Part shown: in pieces, positions 1 through 6,515 of the stretch
Numbering within the stretch: the first letter of the stretch is position 1
Layout of the letters: each line of letters opens with the position of its first letter
DNA from: Actinotignum timonense
GTDB taxonomy: Bacteria > Actinomycetota > Actinomycetes > Actinomycetales > Actinomycetaceae
Assembly (NCBI RefSeq): GCF_030216305.1
Contig: NZ_JASOKT010000026.1
Location: 1 to 11,884, forward strand
DNA: 11,884 nt
Direction of reading: 5' to 3'
Made by a program: the position numbers and the translations under genes
The notes under the pieces: generated by a model
What the model saw: only the letters and a program-made list of their open reading frames with translations
Database searches by the model: none
Told to the model about the DNA's origin: nothing

Positions 1-82
1 TGATCGGGTTGATAGGCCAGGGATGTAAGGCTTGTGAGGGTTTTAGTTGACTGGTACTAATGGACCGATAGCCAAAATAACA
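1..82 (+). rRNA. rrl: 23S ribosomal RNA, 3' end (partial)
   Basis: The first ~80 bases match the conserved end of bacterial 23S rRNA: GTTGATAGGCC near position 9, GATGTAAGG, then GACTGGTACTAATGGACCGATAG around 50-72. This is the last helix region of domain VI. The gene begins left of the window, and the exact mature 3' end (about 75-88) cannot be fixed by eye. A ~100-base T/G-rich spacer leads to the 5S gene. It holds a small hairpin (CCACCA/TGGTGG, 150-164) that may be part of the processing stem region. Confidence 0.93.
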
Positions 83-182
83 AGGCATTTGGAATTGTTT
101 TTGCGTGGGATTTTTGTTTGGGTGTTTGCGTTCACTGTGCGATGACTGGCCACCATAGTGGTGGTTGGTTGGTGTTTTGGTT

Positions 183-303
183 GTGGCGGTGGTTATAGCG
201 GCAAGGTTACGCCCGGTATCCTTTTCGAACCCGGTAGCTAAGGTTGTTTGCGCTGATGGTACTGCACTCGGTGGGGTGTGGGAGAGTAGGTTGCTGCCGC
301 CAT
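183..303 (+). rRNA. rrf: 5S ribosomal RNA
   Basis: This ~120-base 5S rRNA has a closing helix that pairs TGGCGG (184-189) with CCGCCA (297-302). Inside are the diagnostic segments ACGCCCGGTATCC, TCGAACCCGGTAGCTAAG, GATGGTACTGCA and GGGAGAGTAGG. It follows the 23S 3' end on the same strand, as in a standard 16S-23S-5S operon. The ends are set by the closing helix and could be off by one or two bases. Confidence 0.95.
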
Positions 304-312
304 GTTTCTTAT

Positions 313-357
313 TGTGTGTGGGGTGTTACTCGGTTGGGTAACACCCCACACACATTT
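313..357 (+). terminator. rRNA operon terminator hairpin
   Basis: A perfect 17-bp inverted repeat (313-329 and 338-354) closes an 8-base loop. It lies 10 bases after the 5S gene and is followed by only three T residues. The length and perfection of the stem, plus its place after the last rRNA gene, make it the operon terminator. Confidence 0.88.
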
Positions 358-523
358 AACCCCGGGCCGAGCTCACTATTGCTTCGGGCCCATAGCTCTC
401 GGCCGCACCTTGTGATAGATGCGGGAGTGGTGTACTTGCTGGGGGCCGTGGTTAGTAGGGTCATTCGTTTCAGCTCAAAAGCAAGGGCGTGCCTCCAATC
501 CAGCGTCAAGCGAAAAAGTGGCC
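358..523. other. Non-coding stretch between rRNA operon and bdhA-like gene
   Basis: I see no convincing gene here. The short frames lack ribosome binding sites and resemble no family. The only structure noted is a weak stem, GGCCGAG (365-371) against CTCGGCC (398-404), with a 26-base loop. It could be a second terminator or a transcript-end structure for the rRNA operon. Confidence 0.5.
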
Positions 524-552
524 TGGACCTCAAAAATGCGTCGTCGTAGAGT
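524..552 (+). promoter_or_regulatory. Candidate sigma70-type promoter for the bdhA-like gene
   Basis: TGGACC (524-529, 4/6 to TTGACA) and TAGAGT (547-552, 4/6 to TATAAT) are separated by exactly 17 bp. The predicted transcript starts near 559, giving a ~40-base leader. That leader contains a small stem, GCGCG (563-567) with CGCGC (572-576), and then the strong Shine-Dalgarno GGAGGAG. The promoter was read by eye and not tested. Confidence 0.45.
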
Positions 553-599
553 AAACTAAAAGGCGCGCAACCGCGCACGGTCTACCCAATGGAGGAGAT

Positions 600-1679
600 A
601 TGAAAGCAGCGCGTTACTACGGTAATCACGACATTCGCATCGAAGATATCGAAGAGCAGCCGCTAGAGCCCGGCACTGTGCGGGTCAAGGTTGCTTGGTG
701 CGGTATCTGTGGAACCGACCTTCACGAATATCTCGACGGCCCCATCTTCTGTCCCGCGGAAGGCCATCCTCATCCGATTTCCGGTGAGGAAGTACCGGTT
801 ACCCTCGGGCACGAAATGTCCGGCGTCGTCGCCGAAGTAGGCGAAGGCGTGACGGACCTTGCAGCTGGCGACCACGTCGTCGTCGAACCGTATATTATCC
901 GCGATAGCGTGGACACCGGCCCGGAATCGACCACCTACCACCTGTCCCCCGATATGAACTTCATCGGCCTGGGCGGCCGCGGTGGTGGGCTTGCCGAAAA
1001 CATCGTCGTCAAGCGGCGCTGGGTTCACAAAATCCCGAATAACATCCCGCTCGACCAAGCCGCGCTCATCGAGCCGCTTTCCGTGGCCGTGCACGGCGTG
1101 GATCGCGGCGACGTCAAGGAAGGCAACTTCGCCCTGGTGGGCGGTGCCGGTCCCATCGGTGTGCTCTGCTGTGCGGTCCTCAAGGCCAAGGGGCTTACGG
1201 TCGCGGTGTCGGAACTCTCCGAACTGCGCCGCCAGCGCGCCGTCGATGCCGGCGTGGTCGACTACGCCTGGGATCCCCGCGAAGTCGATATCGTGGAGGA
1301 AACCAAGAAGCTCACCGGTGGTGTAGGTGCCAATGTTGCCTTCGAATGCACCTCGGTGGACGTGGTACTCAACCAGCTCATCGCGGCGCTCGGGCCGCGC
1401 GGCGTGCTCGTCAATATGTCCATCTGGGGACACCAGCCGAATATTGATATGCACTCCGTGGTCATGAAGGAACTGGATGTGCGCGGCGTCATCGCCTACG
1501 TGAACACCCACCCGCAAACAATTGAACTGGTTGCCTCGGGTAAGATCGACGTCTCCCCGTTCATCACCGGCAAGATCAACCTGGAAGACCTCGTAGACAA
1601 GGGCTTCGATACCCTCATCAACCGCAACGAAACCGCGGTTAAGATTCTCGTTTCCCCGAACGGCGAAGGTGAAGAATAA
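600..1679 (+). CDS. bdhA: Zinc-dependent (R,R)-2,3-butanediol dehydrogenase-like protein
   Basis: This medium-chain dehydrogenase (359 aa) most resembles (R,R)-2,3-butanediol dehydrogenase, which interconverts acetoin or diacetyl and 2,3-butanediol with NAD(H) in the cytoplasm. Seen in the sequence: the MKAARYYGNHDIRIEDIEE start, CGICGTDLHEY with the zinc ligand Cys37, GHE with His71-Glu72, the fourth ligand Glu158 in LIEPLSVAVHG, and the nucleotide-binding GGAGPIG at 181-187. The four-Cys structural zinc lobe is absent, as in Bacillus BdhA. Length is normal; Bacillus BdhA has about 346 aa. The start is fixed by GGAGGAG at 591-597, 2 nt before the ATG, which is close. The gene is monocistronic, between a candidate promoter and a hairpin terminator. 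Family membership is firm. The exact substrate (butanediol versus another secondary alcohol or polyol such as sorbitol) is inferred from similarity only. Confidence 0.88.
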   Translation: MKAARYYGNHDIRIEDIEEQPLEPGTVRVKVAWCGICGTDLHEYLDGPIFCPAEGHPHPISGEEVPVTLGHEMSGVVAEVGEGVTDLAAGDHVVVEPYIIRDSVDTGPESTTYHLSPDMNFIGLGGRGGGLAENIVVKRRWVHKIPNNIPLDQAALIEPLSVAVHGVDRGDVKEGNFALVGGAGPIGVLCCAVLKAKGLTVAVSELSELRRQRAVDAGVVDYAWDPREVDIVEETKKLTGGVGANVAFECTSVDVVLNQLIAALGPRGVLVNMSIWGHQPNIDMHSVVMKELDVRGVIAYVNTHPQTIELVASGKIDVSPFITGKINLEDLVDKGFDTLINRNETAVKILVSPNGEGEE

Positions 1680-1708
1680 AATCGTAGCTCTCTGAGCGAG
1701 TCCCTTAG

Positions 1709-1753
1709 AAATAGCGCCCGTGGTAGGAGCACCTGCCGCGGGCGCTATTTTTA
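1709..1753. terminator. Shared bidirectional terminator between convergent genes
   Basis: A perfect 12-bp stem (AAATAGCGCCCG at 1709-1720, CGGGCGCTATTT at 1739-1750) is extended by inner pairing TGGTAGG/CCTGCCG. A-T pairs at its base supply U-tracts on both strands. It sits 29 bases after the dehydrogenase stop codon and touches the stop codon of the minus-strand hydrolase (1751-1753), so it can end transcription from both sides. Confidence 0.85.
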
Positions 1754-2560
1754 TAGGCCGCGCATCTCCTCGGTTAGTGCCGGCCAGAACTTTCGGTGTT
1801 CGCGCCCGAAAGCTTGAGCGCCCAGGAATACCCCGGCCTTGCCGAGCTCCGGATCTACCCATAGGAACGAACCTGATTGACCGAAATGGCCGAAGGTGCG
1901 CGGCGAAAACGACGGGCCTGTCCAGTGGGGATGTTTCTCCCCGCGGATCTCCATGCCCAAACCCCAGGTATTATTGCGCTGCCACCCGTAGCCGGGCAGC
2001 AAGCCGGGCAATCCATCAAAATGCACGGCGCGGGCGTAGCGTGCTAACTTCGGAGAAATAAGACGCGGCCGCAGCAACTCCCCGGAAAAACGCGCCAAGT
2101 CACGCAGATTCCCCACCGCCGAATAAGCAGGGCTCGCCTCCACCGCGACCGAGCTTAGGCGCAGCGGCTCAATAACAACACGACGCACCCAATTTTGAAT
2201 CGACATCCCGGTCTGATGCTCCAAATAATCACCGAGCACCTCAAAACCGTAATTCGAATAAATGCGTTTCTCCTCTACGCCTGCTCGTACCGGCCCTTCC
2301 TCCTCCGGCAAACCGGAAGCATGTGCGAGAAGATGGACAACCGTGGCACCGGGAGGGCCCGCCGGATCGTCAAAATCCGCCAGGCCGCGCTCCACCGCAA
2401 TAAGGGTCGCCCAGGCCACCAGCAGCTTCGTTACCGACATGTAGGGATATATTTCCCGCGTATTCCCATAAGAAAAAGTGCAGCGCCCGGCAGCGTCGAC
2501 AACTCCGAGCGCGTGCGGGAACGAAAAAGAATCCGAAGCGAGGCGGTTATCCACAGGCAT
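1751..2560 (-). CDS. Serine hydrolase of the beta-lactamase / DD-peptidase fold (class C-like)
   Basis: This 269-residue protein carries the three motifs of penicillin-recognising serine hydrolases: SVTK at 42-45 (nucleophile Ser42, Lys45), YSN at 101-103, and HFGQSG at 225-230 in place of KTG/HTG. LLAHASGLP at 77-85 is typical of the Beta-lactamase (PF00144) family. It is shorter than AmpC or EstB (about 350-390 aa) and has no visible signal peptide, so it is probably a cytoplasmic esterase or peptidase, not a secreted resistance enzyme. Substrate is unknown. No clear Shine-Dalgarno precedes the ATG at 2560; a GTG two codons later (2554) is an alternative. It diverges from the D-serine permease gene, with a palindrome in the gap between them that may serve both. 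Confidence 0.85.
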   Translation of the reverse strand: MPVDNRLASDSFSFPHALGVVDAAGRCTFSYGNTREIYPYMSVTKLLVAWATLIAVERGLADFDDPAGPPGATVVHLLAHASGLPEEEGPVRAGVEEKRIYSNYGFEVLGDYLEHQTGMSIQNWVRRVVIEPLRLSSVAVEASPAYSAVGNLRDLARFSGELLRPRLISPKLARYARAVHFDGLPGLLPGYGWQRNNTWGLGMEIRGEKHPHWTGPSFSPRTFGHFGQSGSFLWVDPELGKAGVFLGAQAFGREHRKFWPALTEEMRGL

Positions 2561-2618
2561 GGTTCAAGTGTGCCATGCCCGCGGAAAACTTCGGGCTGGT
2601 GCAAGCTGCGCCACAGCG

Positions 2619-2635
2619 TGATAATAAACTTATCA
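2619..2635. promoter_or_regulatory. Palindromic operator-like site upstream of the D-serine permease gene
   Basis: TGATAA (2619-2624) and TTATCA (2630-2635) form a perfect 6+6 inverted repeat around TAAAC, in an AT-rich patch of the intergenic region. It ends 2 bp before the candidate -35 of the permease promoter, where a dimeric activator would sit. It also overlaps a TATTAT hexamer on the minus strand that could belong to the hydrolase promoter. The binding protein is unknown; the regulator encoded at 5703 is the nearest candidate. Confidence 0.5.
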
Positions 2636-2637
2636 TG

Positions 2638-2667
2638 ATGACAAAAGTATCTTCGTGTGTGTAGGCT
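2638..2667 (+). promoter_or_regulatory. Candidate promoter of the D-serine operon
   Basis: ATGACA (2638-2643, 5/6 to TTGACA) is followed by an 18-bp spacer and TAGGCT (2662-2667, 3/6 to TATAAT). A transcript from about 2674 would carry a ~35-base leader ending in GGGAGG. The weak -10 would suit an activator-dependent promoter, which agrees with the palindrome just upstream. Read by eye only. Confidence 0.4.
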
Positions 2668-2708
2668 GGGAATAGGCCACACTGATGTGGCGCTAACGGG
2701 AGGTTATG

Positions 2709-4139
2709 ATGACCCTAGGAACCGGAGGGCTGATCGCAGTCCTCATCGCCGCGATTGTGCTCGTTGTTGTGCTCATCGTCGGCTTGAAATTACACGGCTC
2801 GATCGCCCTGACCATCGCGGCGATTACTGTCGCGCTGGTCACGGGCGTGAAGCCCGCGGAAGTGGGCGATGTACTCGAACAAGGCGTGGGCGGAACCCTC
2901 GGATTCCTTGTTCTTATTATTGGCTTCGGCGCAATTCTCGGGAAAATGCTGGAAGTATCCGGCGGAGCCGAACGTCTCGCCAAGGGGATGCTTCGGGTTT
3001 TCGGTGAGAAACGCGCCCCGATTGTTATGTCATTCCTCGGCTTGATTGCCGGTATTCCGGTCTTCGTGGAAGTGGGCTTCGTGCTCCTGGTTCCCCTCGT
3101 TTTCGTGGTGGCCAAGGAAGTGGGGTGCTCGAAGATCCGGGTAGGAGTGCCGCTGGCTATCTCCCTCATGGTGGTCCACTGCATCCTGCCCCCGCACCCC
3201 GCCGCTACCGCTATCGCGGGCACCCTCGGCGCAGATATCGGCATGGTTATTATGCTCGGTCTTATTGTGGGGATCCCGGCCGCTCTTATCGGCGGCCCGC
3301 TTTACACCGGAATTGGGCTGCGTCAGCTTGAACGTGCTCACGTTGCTGCGCGCGCCGGCCAGGTAAGCGGCGTCGTCGCCGCAGAAAAACCGGGCCACGA
3401 ACCGAGCGAGGCACATAGTGACGCGCTTGCTGCGGGCGAAACCATCCTCAAAGATGATGCAGCGGAGCGCACCTTGCCCGGTTTCGGGATTACTCTCCTC
3501 ACGATTCTGCTGCCCCTCATTATTATGGTGTGCCGCACCGTTGCGGATCAGACCCTTCCGGAGGAAAACGGCGTGCGCCAATTCGTGGACCTCGTAGGTA
3601 ACCCGATTTTGGCGCTCCTCATTTCGGTGATTTTCGCGTACTTCTCGCTGGGGATTTCGCGGGGCAAGTCGCTTTCGGATCTGTCGTCGGTGACCGATTC
3701 TTCTTTCGCGCCCATCGGTGGGGTGCTCCTCATTATCGGTGCGGGCGGTGCCTTCAACGCGGTGCTGATGGCCTCTGGTATGGACAAGGCCATCGCGGGC
3801 GCCATGGGAAGCTTGCCGGTCAGCCCGCTTATCCTCGCCTGGCTCATCGCTATCGTGCTGCACTTCGCGGTAGGTAGCGCCACCGTCGCCATGATTTCCG
3901 CGGCCGGTATTGTGCTGCCGATGCTGCAAGCATCCCCGGATCTCAGTCCCGCGCTTATGGCTATCGCCGTGGGCGCCGGCGCCATCGGTCTCACCCACGT
4001 AACCGATTCGCTCTTCTGGCTGTACAAGGAATACATGGGCATCTCGGTGGGGGATGCGCTCAAGACCCTCACCGTGGGTACCACTATTGCCTCGGTGGTG
4101 GCCCTGTGCATGACCATGCTGCTTCATCTCGTCATCTAA
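2709..4139 (+). CDS. dsdX: GntP-family permease, probable D-serine transporter (DsdX-like)
   Basis: This inner-membrane proton symporter of the gluconate permease (GntP) family has about 476 aa with many hydrophobic segments. Family blocks (numbered from the ATG at 2706) are GFGAILGKMLEVSGGAERLA near 73-92, GIPVFVEVGFVLLVPLVF at 116-133, HCILPPHPAA at 158-167, LLIIGAGGAFNAVL at 341-354, GSATVAMISAAGI at 390-402 and GLTHVTDSLFWLYKEY at 428-443. A longer hydrophilic loop lies around 205-260. GntP proteins carry gluconate, fructuronate or D-serine. The D-serine assignment comes from the DsdA gene 94 bp downstream, as in E. coli dsdXA. ATG codons at 2706 and 2709 are adjacent; 2709 is preferred because GGGAGG (2698-2703) is then 5 nt away instead of 2. 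Confidence 0.88.
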   Translation: MTLGTGGLIAVLIAAIVLVVVLIVGLKLHGSIALTIAAITVALVTGVKPAEVGDVLEQGVGGTLGFLVLIIGFGAILGKMLEVSGGAERLAKGMLRVFGEKRAPIVMSFLGLIAGIPVFVEVGFVLLVPLVFVVAKEVGCSKIRVGVPLAISLMVVHCILPPHPAATAIAGTLGADIGMVIMLGLIVGIPAALIGGPLYTGIGLRQLERAHVAARAGQVSGVVAAEKPGHEPSEAHSDALAAGETILKDDAAERTLPGFGITLLTILLPLIIMVCRTVADQTLPEENGVRQFVDLVGNPILALLISVIFAYFSLGISRGKSLSDLSSVTDSSFAPIGGVLLIIGAGGAFNAVLMASGMDKAIAGAMGSLPVSPLILAWLIAIVLHFAVGSATVAMISAAGIVLPMLQASPDLSPALMAIAVGAGAIGLTHVTDSLFWLYKEYMGISVGDALKTLTVGTTIASVVALCMTMLLHLVI

Positions 4140-4215
4140 AGGCCGCGTGGAGTAGGGCTGCGGTTTGCGCTGAGATGGCGTAGAAGTGGCGCCTCGCACT
4201 TATCTACTAACTAAT

Positions 4216-4231
4216 CTGAGAAAGGACTCAG
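4216..4231 (+). promoter_or_regulatory. Ribosome binding site of dsdA displayed in a small hairpin loop
   Basis: CTGAG (4216-4220) and CTCAG (4227-4231) can pair as a perfect 5-bp stem whose six-base loop, AAAGGA, is the Shine-Dalgarno of dsdA. The ATG at 4234 follows 7 nt after the loop. An imperfect stem (GTAGAAGTG at 4180-4188, CACTTATCTAC ending 4207) lies just upstream. The Shine-Dalgarno fixes the start of dsdA; whether the hairpins regulate anything is unknown. Confidence 0.5.
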
Positions 4232-4233
4232 TC

Positions 4234-5580
4234 ATGACAACTATCGCTGGAAAAACTCTCGAGCAATGGGTGGAGGACTACCCGCTTATTCAGGACCTCG
4301 TGGATCTCAAGGTCGCGGACTGGTTCAATCCGGAGGTGCTGCCGGCCGCGGAAGGTCTGGCAAAGGTCGGCCTCACCGTGGCTGATGTGGACGACGCCGC
4401 AGCGCGCCTCAAGCGCTGGGCCCCCTACCTCAAGCAGGTTTTCCCTGCCGCCCGCCCCACGGCTGGCATCCTGGAATCCCCGCTGGTGGCGGTTCCTACC
4501 ATGCAGGCTCAGCTCGCCGAACGAAAGGGAGTGGAGATCCCGGGCCAGCTGTGGGCGAAACTTGATTCCCACCTGCCCATTTCCGGATCGATCAAGGCCC
4601 GCGGCGGGGTTTACGAAGTACTCAAGCACGCCGAAGAACTCGCGCTGGAAGCCGGCCTCATCACCCTTGAGGATGACTACCGCAAGCTGGATACCGAAGA
4701 AGCGCGAAAGTTCTTCTCCCAATACAAGGTGGCGGTGGGTTCCACCGGCAACCTGGGGTTATCCATCGGGATTATGTCCGCCCAGCTAGGTTTCCAGGCT
4801 TCGGTGCATATGTCCGCCGATGCTCGCCAGTGGAAGAAGGATAAGCTCCGCTCCCACGGCGTGAACGTGGTGGAATACGAATCGGATTACTCGGTTGCGG
4901 TGGCGCAGGGCCGCAAGGAAGCCGAATCGGATCCCACCGCCTACTTCGTGGACGATGAGAATTCCCCCTCGCTCTTCCTCGGTTACGCGGTGGCCGCGCG
5001 CCGCCTGCAAGGCCAATTCCAGTCCCTGGATGTCACGGTGGATGCCGAGCATCCGCTCATCGCCTACCTCCCCTGCGGGGTGGGTGGTGGCCCGGGCGGC
5101 GTTGCTTTCGGCCTCAAAACCGTTTTCGGCGACAACGTCCACTGCATCTTCGCTGAGCCGACCCATTCGCCCTCGATGTTCCTCGGCGTTATGACCGGCA
5201 AGCATGACGAGATCGCGGTGCAAGATTTCGGTATTGATAACCTCACTGCCGCGGACGGCCTGGCCTGCGGGCGTCCCTCGGCTTTCGTGGGTTCGCGCAT
5301 GCAGTACCTCATCGACGGCTACTACACCGTTGAGGACCAGACCATGTACGAAAACGTGGCGCTCCTGGCCCACACCGAGGGCCTGCGCATCGAGCCTTCC
5401 TCCTCGACCTCCTTCGAGGGCCCCTTCCACGTGCTCGCCGCGAGCGAATACCTGGAGCGGGCGGGGCTCACCCCGGAGAAGCTCGCGGGTGCCACGCACC
5501 TCACGTGGATTACCGGCGGCAATATGGTTCCGGATAAGGAGATGGATTCCTACATCGCCAAGGGCGAAGAAACCCTGTAA
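4234..5580 (+). CDS. dsdA: D-serine ammonia-lyase (D-serine dehydratase)
   Basis: This is a PLP-dependent cytoplasmic enzyme that converts D-serine to pyruvate and ammonia. At 448 aa it is close to E. coli DsdA (442 aa). Seen: the PLP lysine Lys121 within [11 protein letters not shown], the phosphate-binding block [11 protein letters not shown] at 169-179, [11 protein letters not shown] at 192-202, the glycine-rich [16 protein letters not shown] at 280-295, and [13 protein letters not shown] at 306-318. Near the C-terminus is [12 protein letters not shown]. These are DsdA hallmarks and separate it from threonine and L-serine dehydratases. An upstream in-frame ATG at 4186 is rejected because AAAGGA at 4221-4226 places initiation at 4234 and the resulting N-terminus matches the family. 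It is probably co-transcribed with the permease, so that imported D-serine is detoxified and used as carbon and nitrogen source. Confidence 0.96.
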   Translation: MTTIAGKTLEQWVEDYPLIQDLVDLKVADWFNPEVLPAAEGLAKVGLTVADVDDAAARLKRWAPYLKQVFPAARPTAGILESPLVAVPTMQAQLAERKGVEIPGQLWAKLDSHLPISGSIKARGGVYEVLKHAEELALEAGLITLEDDYRKLDTEEARKFFSQYKVAVGSTGNLGLSIGIMSAQLGFQASVHMSADARQWKKDKLRSHGVNVVEYESDYSVAVAQGRKEAESDPTAYFVDDENSPSLFLGYAVAARRLQGQFQSLDVTVDAEHPLIAYLPCGVGGGPGGVAFGLKTVFGDNVHCIFAEPTHSPSMFLGVMTGKHDEIAVQDFGIDNLTAADGLACGRPSAFVGSRMQYLIDGYYTVEDQTMYENVALLAHTEGLRIEPSSSTSFEGPFHVLAASEYLERAGLTPEKLAGATHLTWITGGNMVPDKEMDSYIAKGEETL

Positions 5581-5595
5581 AGCGGGGTAAAAAAT

Positions 5596-5628
5596 CGGGG
5601 GTGCCACTCACTGTAGTGCGCACCCCCG
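5596..5628. terminator. G/C-rich hairpin between dsdA and the regulator gene
   Basis: CGGGGGTG (5596-5603) pairs with CACCCCCG (5621-5628), and the stem continues inward via C-G and CACT/AGTG around a six-base loop. On the plus strand no T-run follows, so termination after dsdA may be partial or factor-dependent. On the minus strand the stem is followed by TTTTTT, the form of a proper intrinsic terminator, although no minus-strand gene is evident to its right. Confidence 0.6.
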
Positions 5629-5702
5629 CACTATGCCCGTCATTTAAGATATTTTGTCAGAAGATACAGTAATGGGGCCGTACGGAGGAAGGAGCCGGTG
5701 CC

Positions 5703-6455
5703 ATGGAGTCGGCGGAATACGAAGCGATATCCGACGAGGTAATCTCCCGCGAGGTAATCTCCCGCGAGGTGACCTCCGGCAAAGCGATATCCCGGGAAGA
5801 TAGCGAATATGTGGCCTCTTTCAAGCCGCTGGTCGAATTCCTCGGGGTGGCGCTGGGGGAGAGCACCGAGGTTGTGCTCCACGATGTGAGCGACCTCGAC
5901 CATTCGGTTATCGCCATCGCCAACTCGCATGTCACCCAGCGTACTGTGGGCTCCCCGGCCACCGATCTCATGTTGCGGGTGCTGCGTGCCGGCGAAGGAA
6001 CCACGGCCGATTACCTCACCGGTTACGAAGCGATTACGCCGGGTCGCGCGCGCACCTTGCGTTCGTCCACATTTTTTATACGACGACGGGGCCGCATCAT
6101 TGGGATGCTCTGCCTTAATTCTGACCAAACCGTGCTGCGGCAACTGGACGAAACTGTCAAAAAAATTTCGGCCTTGTATTTCCCCAATCCCGAACGGCGC
6201 AAGGAGGCGACGGAGGAAAAGCCGGAAATTTTGGCATCCTCCGTTGCTGATATGAAAACGGCTGCCATGGAGTCGGTGCTTTCGCGCTATCACGTATCGG
6301 TGGACCACCTCACCCAAGCCGAACGCCTGGAAGTGGTGCGTTCGCTCGACGAGGATGGATTCTTCCAGCTGCGCGGTGCGGTAACCGACCTGGCGCTCGC
6401 GATGAATCTTTCCGAGCCCACCGTATATCGATATTTGCGCCAGGCGCGAGCTTGA
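5703..6455 (+). CDS. YheO-PAS / DauR-type helix-turn-helix transcriptional regulator
   Basis: This cytoplasmic DNA-binding regulator has 250 aa. Residues ~36-145 form a YheO-like PAS domain (PF08348 type), with YVASFKPLVEFLGVALG, TEVVLHDVSDLDHSVIAIANSHVTQR at 55-80, and FFIRRRGRIIGMLCLN. Residues ~205-248 form the matching C-terminal HTH (PF13309 type), ending LSEPTVYRYLRQARA. The family includes DauR, repressor of D-arginine catabolism in Pseudomonas. Its position 3' of dsdA suggests it controls D-serine use, replacing the LysR regulator DsdC of enterobacteria; that is inference. GGAGGAAGGAG (5684-5694), 8 nt before the ATG, fixes the start, so the unusual N-terminus (residues 7-31, pentapeptide repeats) belongs to the protein. 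A weak -10 (TACAGT, 5665-5670) could give it its own promoter. Confidence 0.88.
   Translation: MESAEYEAISDEVISREVISREVTSGKAISREDSEYVASFKPLVEFLGVALGESTEVVLHDVSDLDHSVIAIANSHVTQRTVGSPATDLMLRVLRAGEGTTADYLTGYEAITPGRARTLRSSTFFIRRRGRIIGMLCLNSDQTVLRQLDETVKKISALYFPNPERRKEATEEKPEILASSVADMKTAAMESVLSRYHVSVDHLTQAERLEVVRSLDEDGFFQLRGAVTDLALAMNLSEPTVYRYLRQARA
5721..5795 (+). repeat. Five tandem 15-bp in-frame repeats in the regulator gene
   Basis: Five 15-bp units lie in exact register (5721, 5736, 5751, 5766, 5781). Units 2 and 3 are identical (GAGGTAATCTCCCGC). Units 1 and 5 share AAGCGATATCC, and unit 4 is divergent. They encode EAISD, EVISR, EVISR, EVTSG and KAISR at residues 7-31. The array multiplies by whole codons, so copy-number change would alter tail length without a frameshift. 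Confidence 0.9.
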
Positions 6456-6480
6456 GCGGCCGGCCCGGGGCCCTCGGCAT

Positions 6481-6509
6481 GTTTCGGGACCTGCGAAACT
6501 CGATATCAT
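6481..6509 (+). promoter_or_regulatory. Palindromic operator-like site and -10 of a putative leaderless promoter
   Basis: GTTTCG (6481-6486) and CGAAAC (6494-6499) form a perfect 6+6 inverted repeat with a 7-base centre. TATCAT (6504-6509), a TANNNT -10 hexamer, lies 4 bp downstream, and the ATG of the HAD gene follows after 6 nt with no Shine-Dalgarno. The palindrome would occupy the -35 to -17 region, a typical repressor position. It could alternatively be a stem at the end of the regulator transcript, but no T-run follows. Confidence 0.5.
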
Positions 6510-6515
6510 GGCGGT

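Noticed and set aside
244..549. A 101-codon frame beginning inside the 5S rRNA gene
   Set aside because: It begins within the rRNA and passes through the terminator hairpin. There is no ribosome binding site or family similarity.
663..1862. A 399-codon minus-strand frame antisense to the butanediol dehydrogenase
   Set aside because: The translation is a His/Gly/Asp-rich shadow typical of antisense to a G/C-rich gene. The plus-strand gene has all catalytic residues and a Shine-Dalgarno.
2547..2555. Perfect DnaA box (TTATCCACA) as part of an origin
   Set aside because: It is a single copy inside the hydrolase coding sequence, with no cluster, no A/T-rich unwinding element and no dnaA/dnaN neighbours.
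3030..4199. A 389-codon minus-strand frame antisense to the permease
   Set aside because: The translation is hydrophilic and low in complexity, without motifs. The plus strand encodes an unmistakable GntP protein.
4186..4233. ATG at 4186 as the start of dsdA
   Set aside because: There is no Shine-Dalgarno before it, and the added 16 residues are unlike DsdA. The ATG at 4234 has AAAGGA at proper distance and matches the family length.
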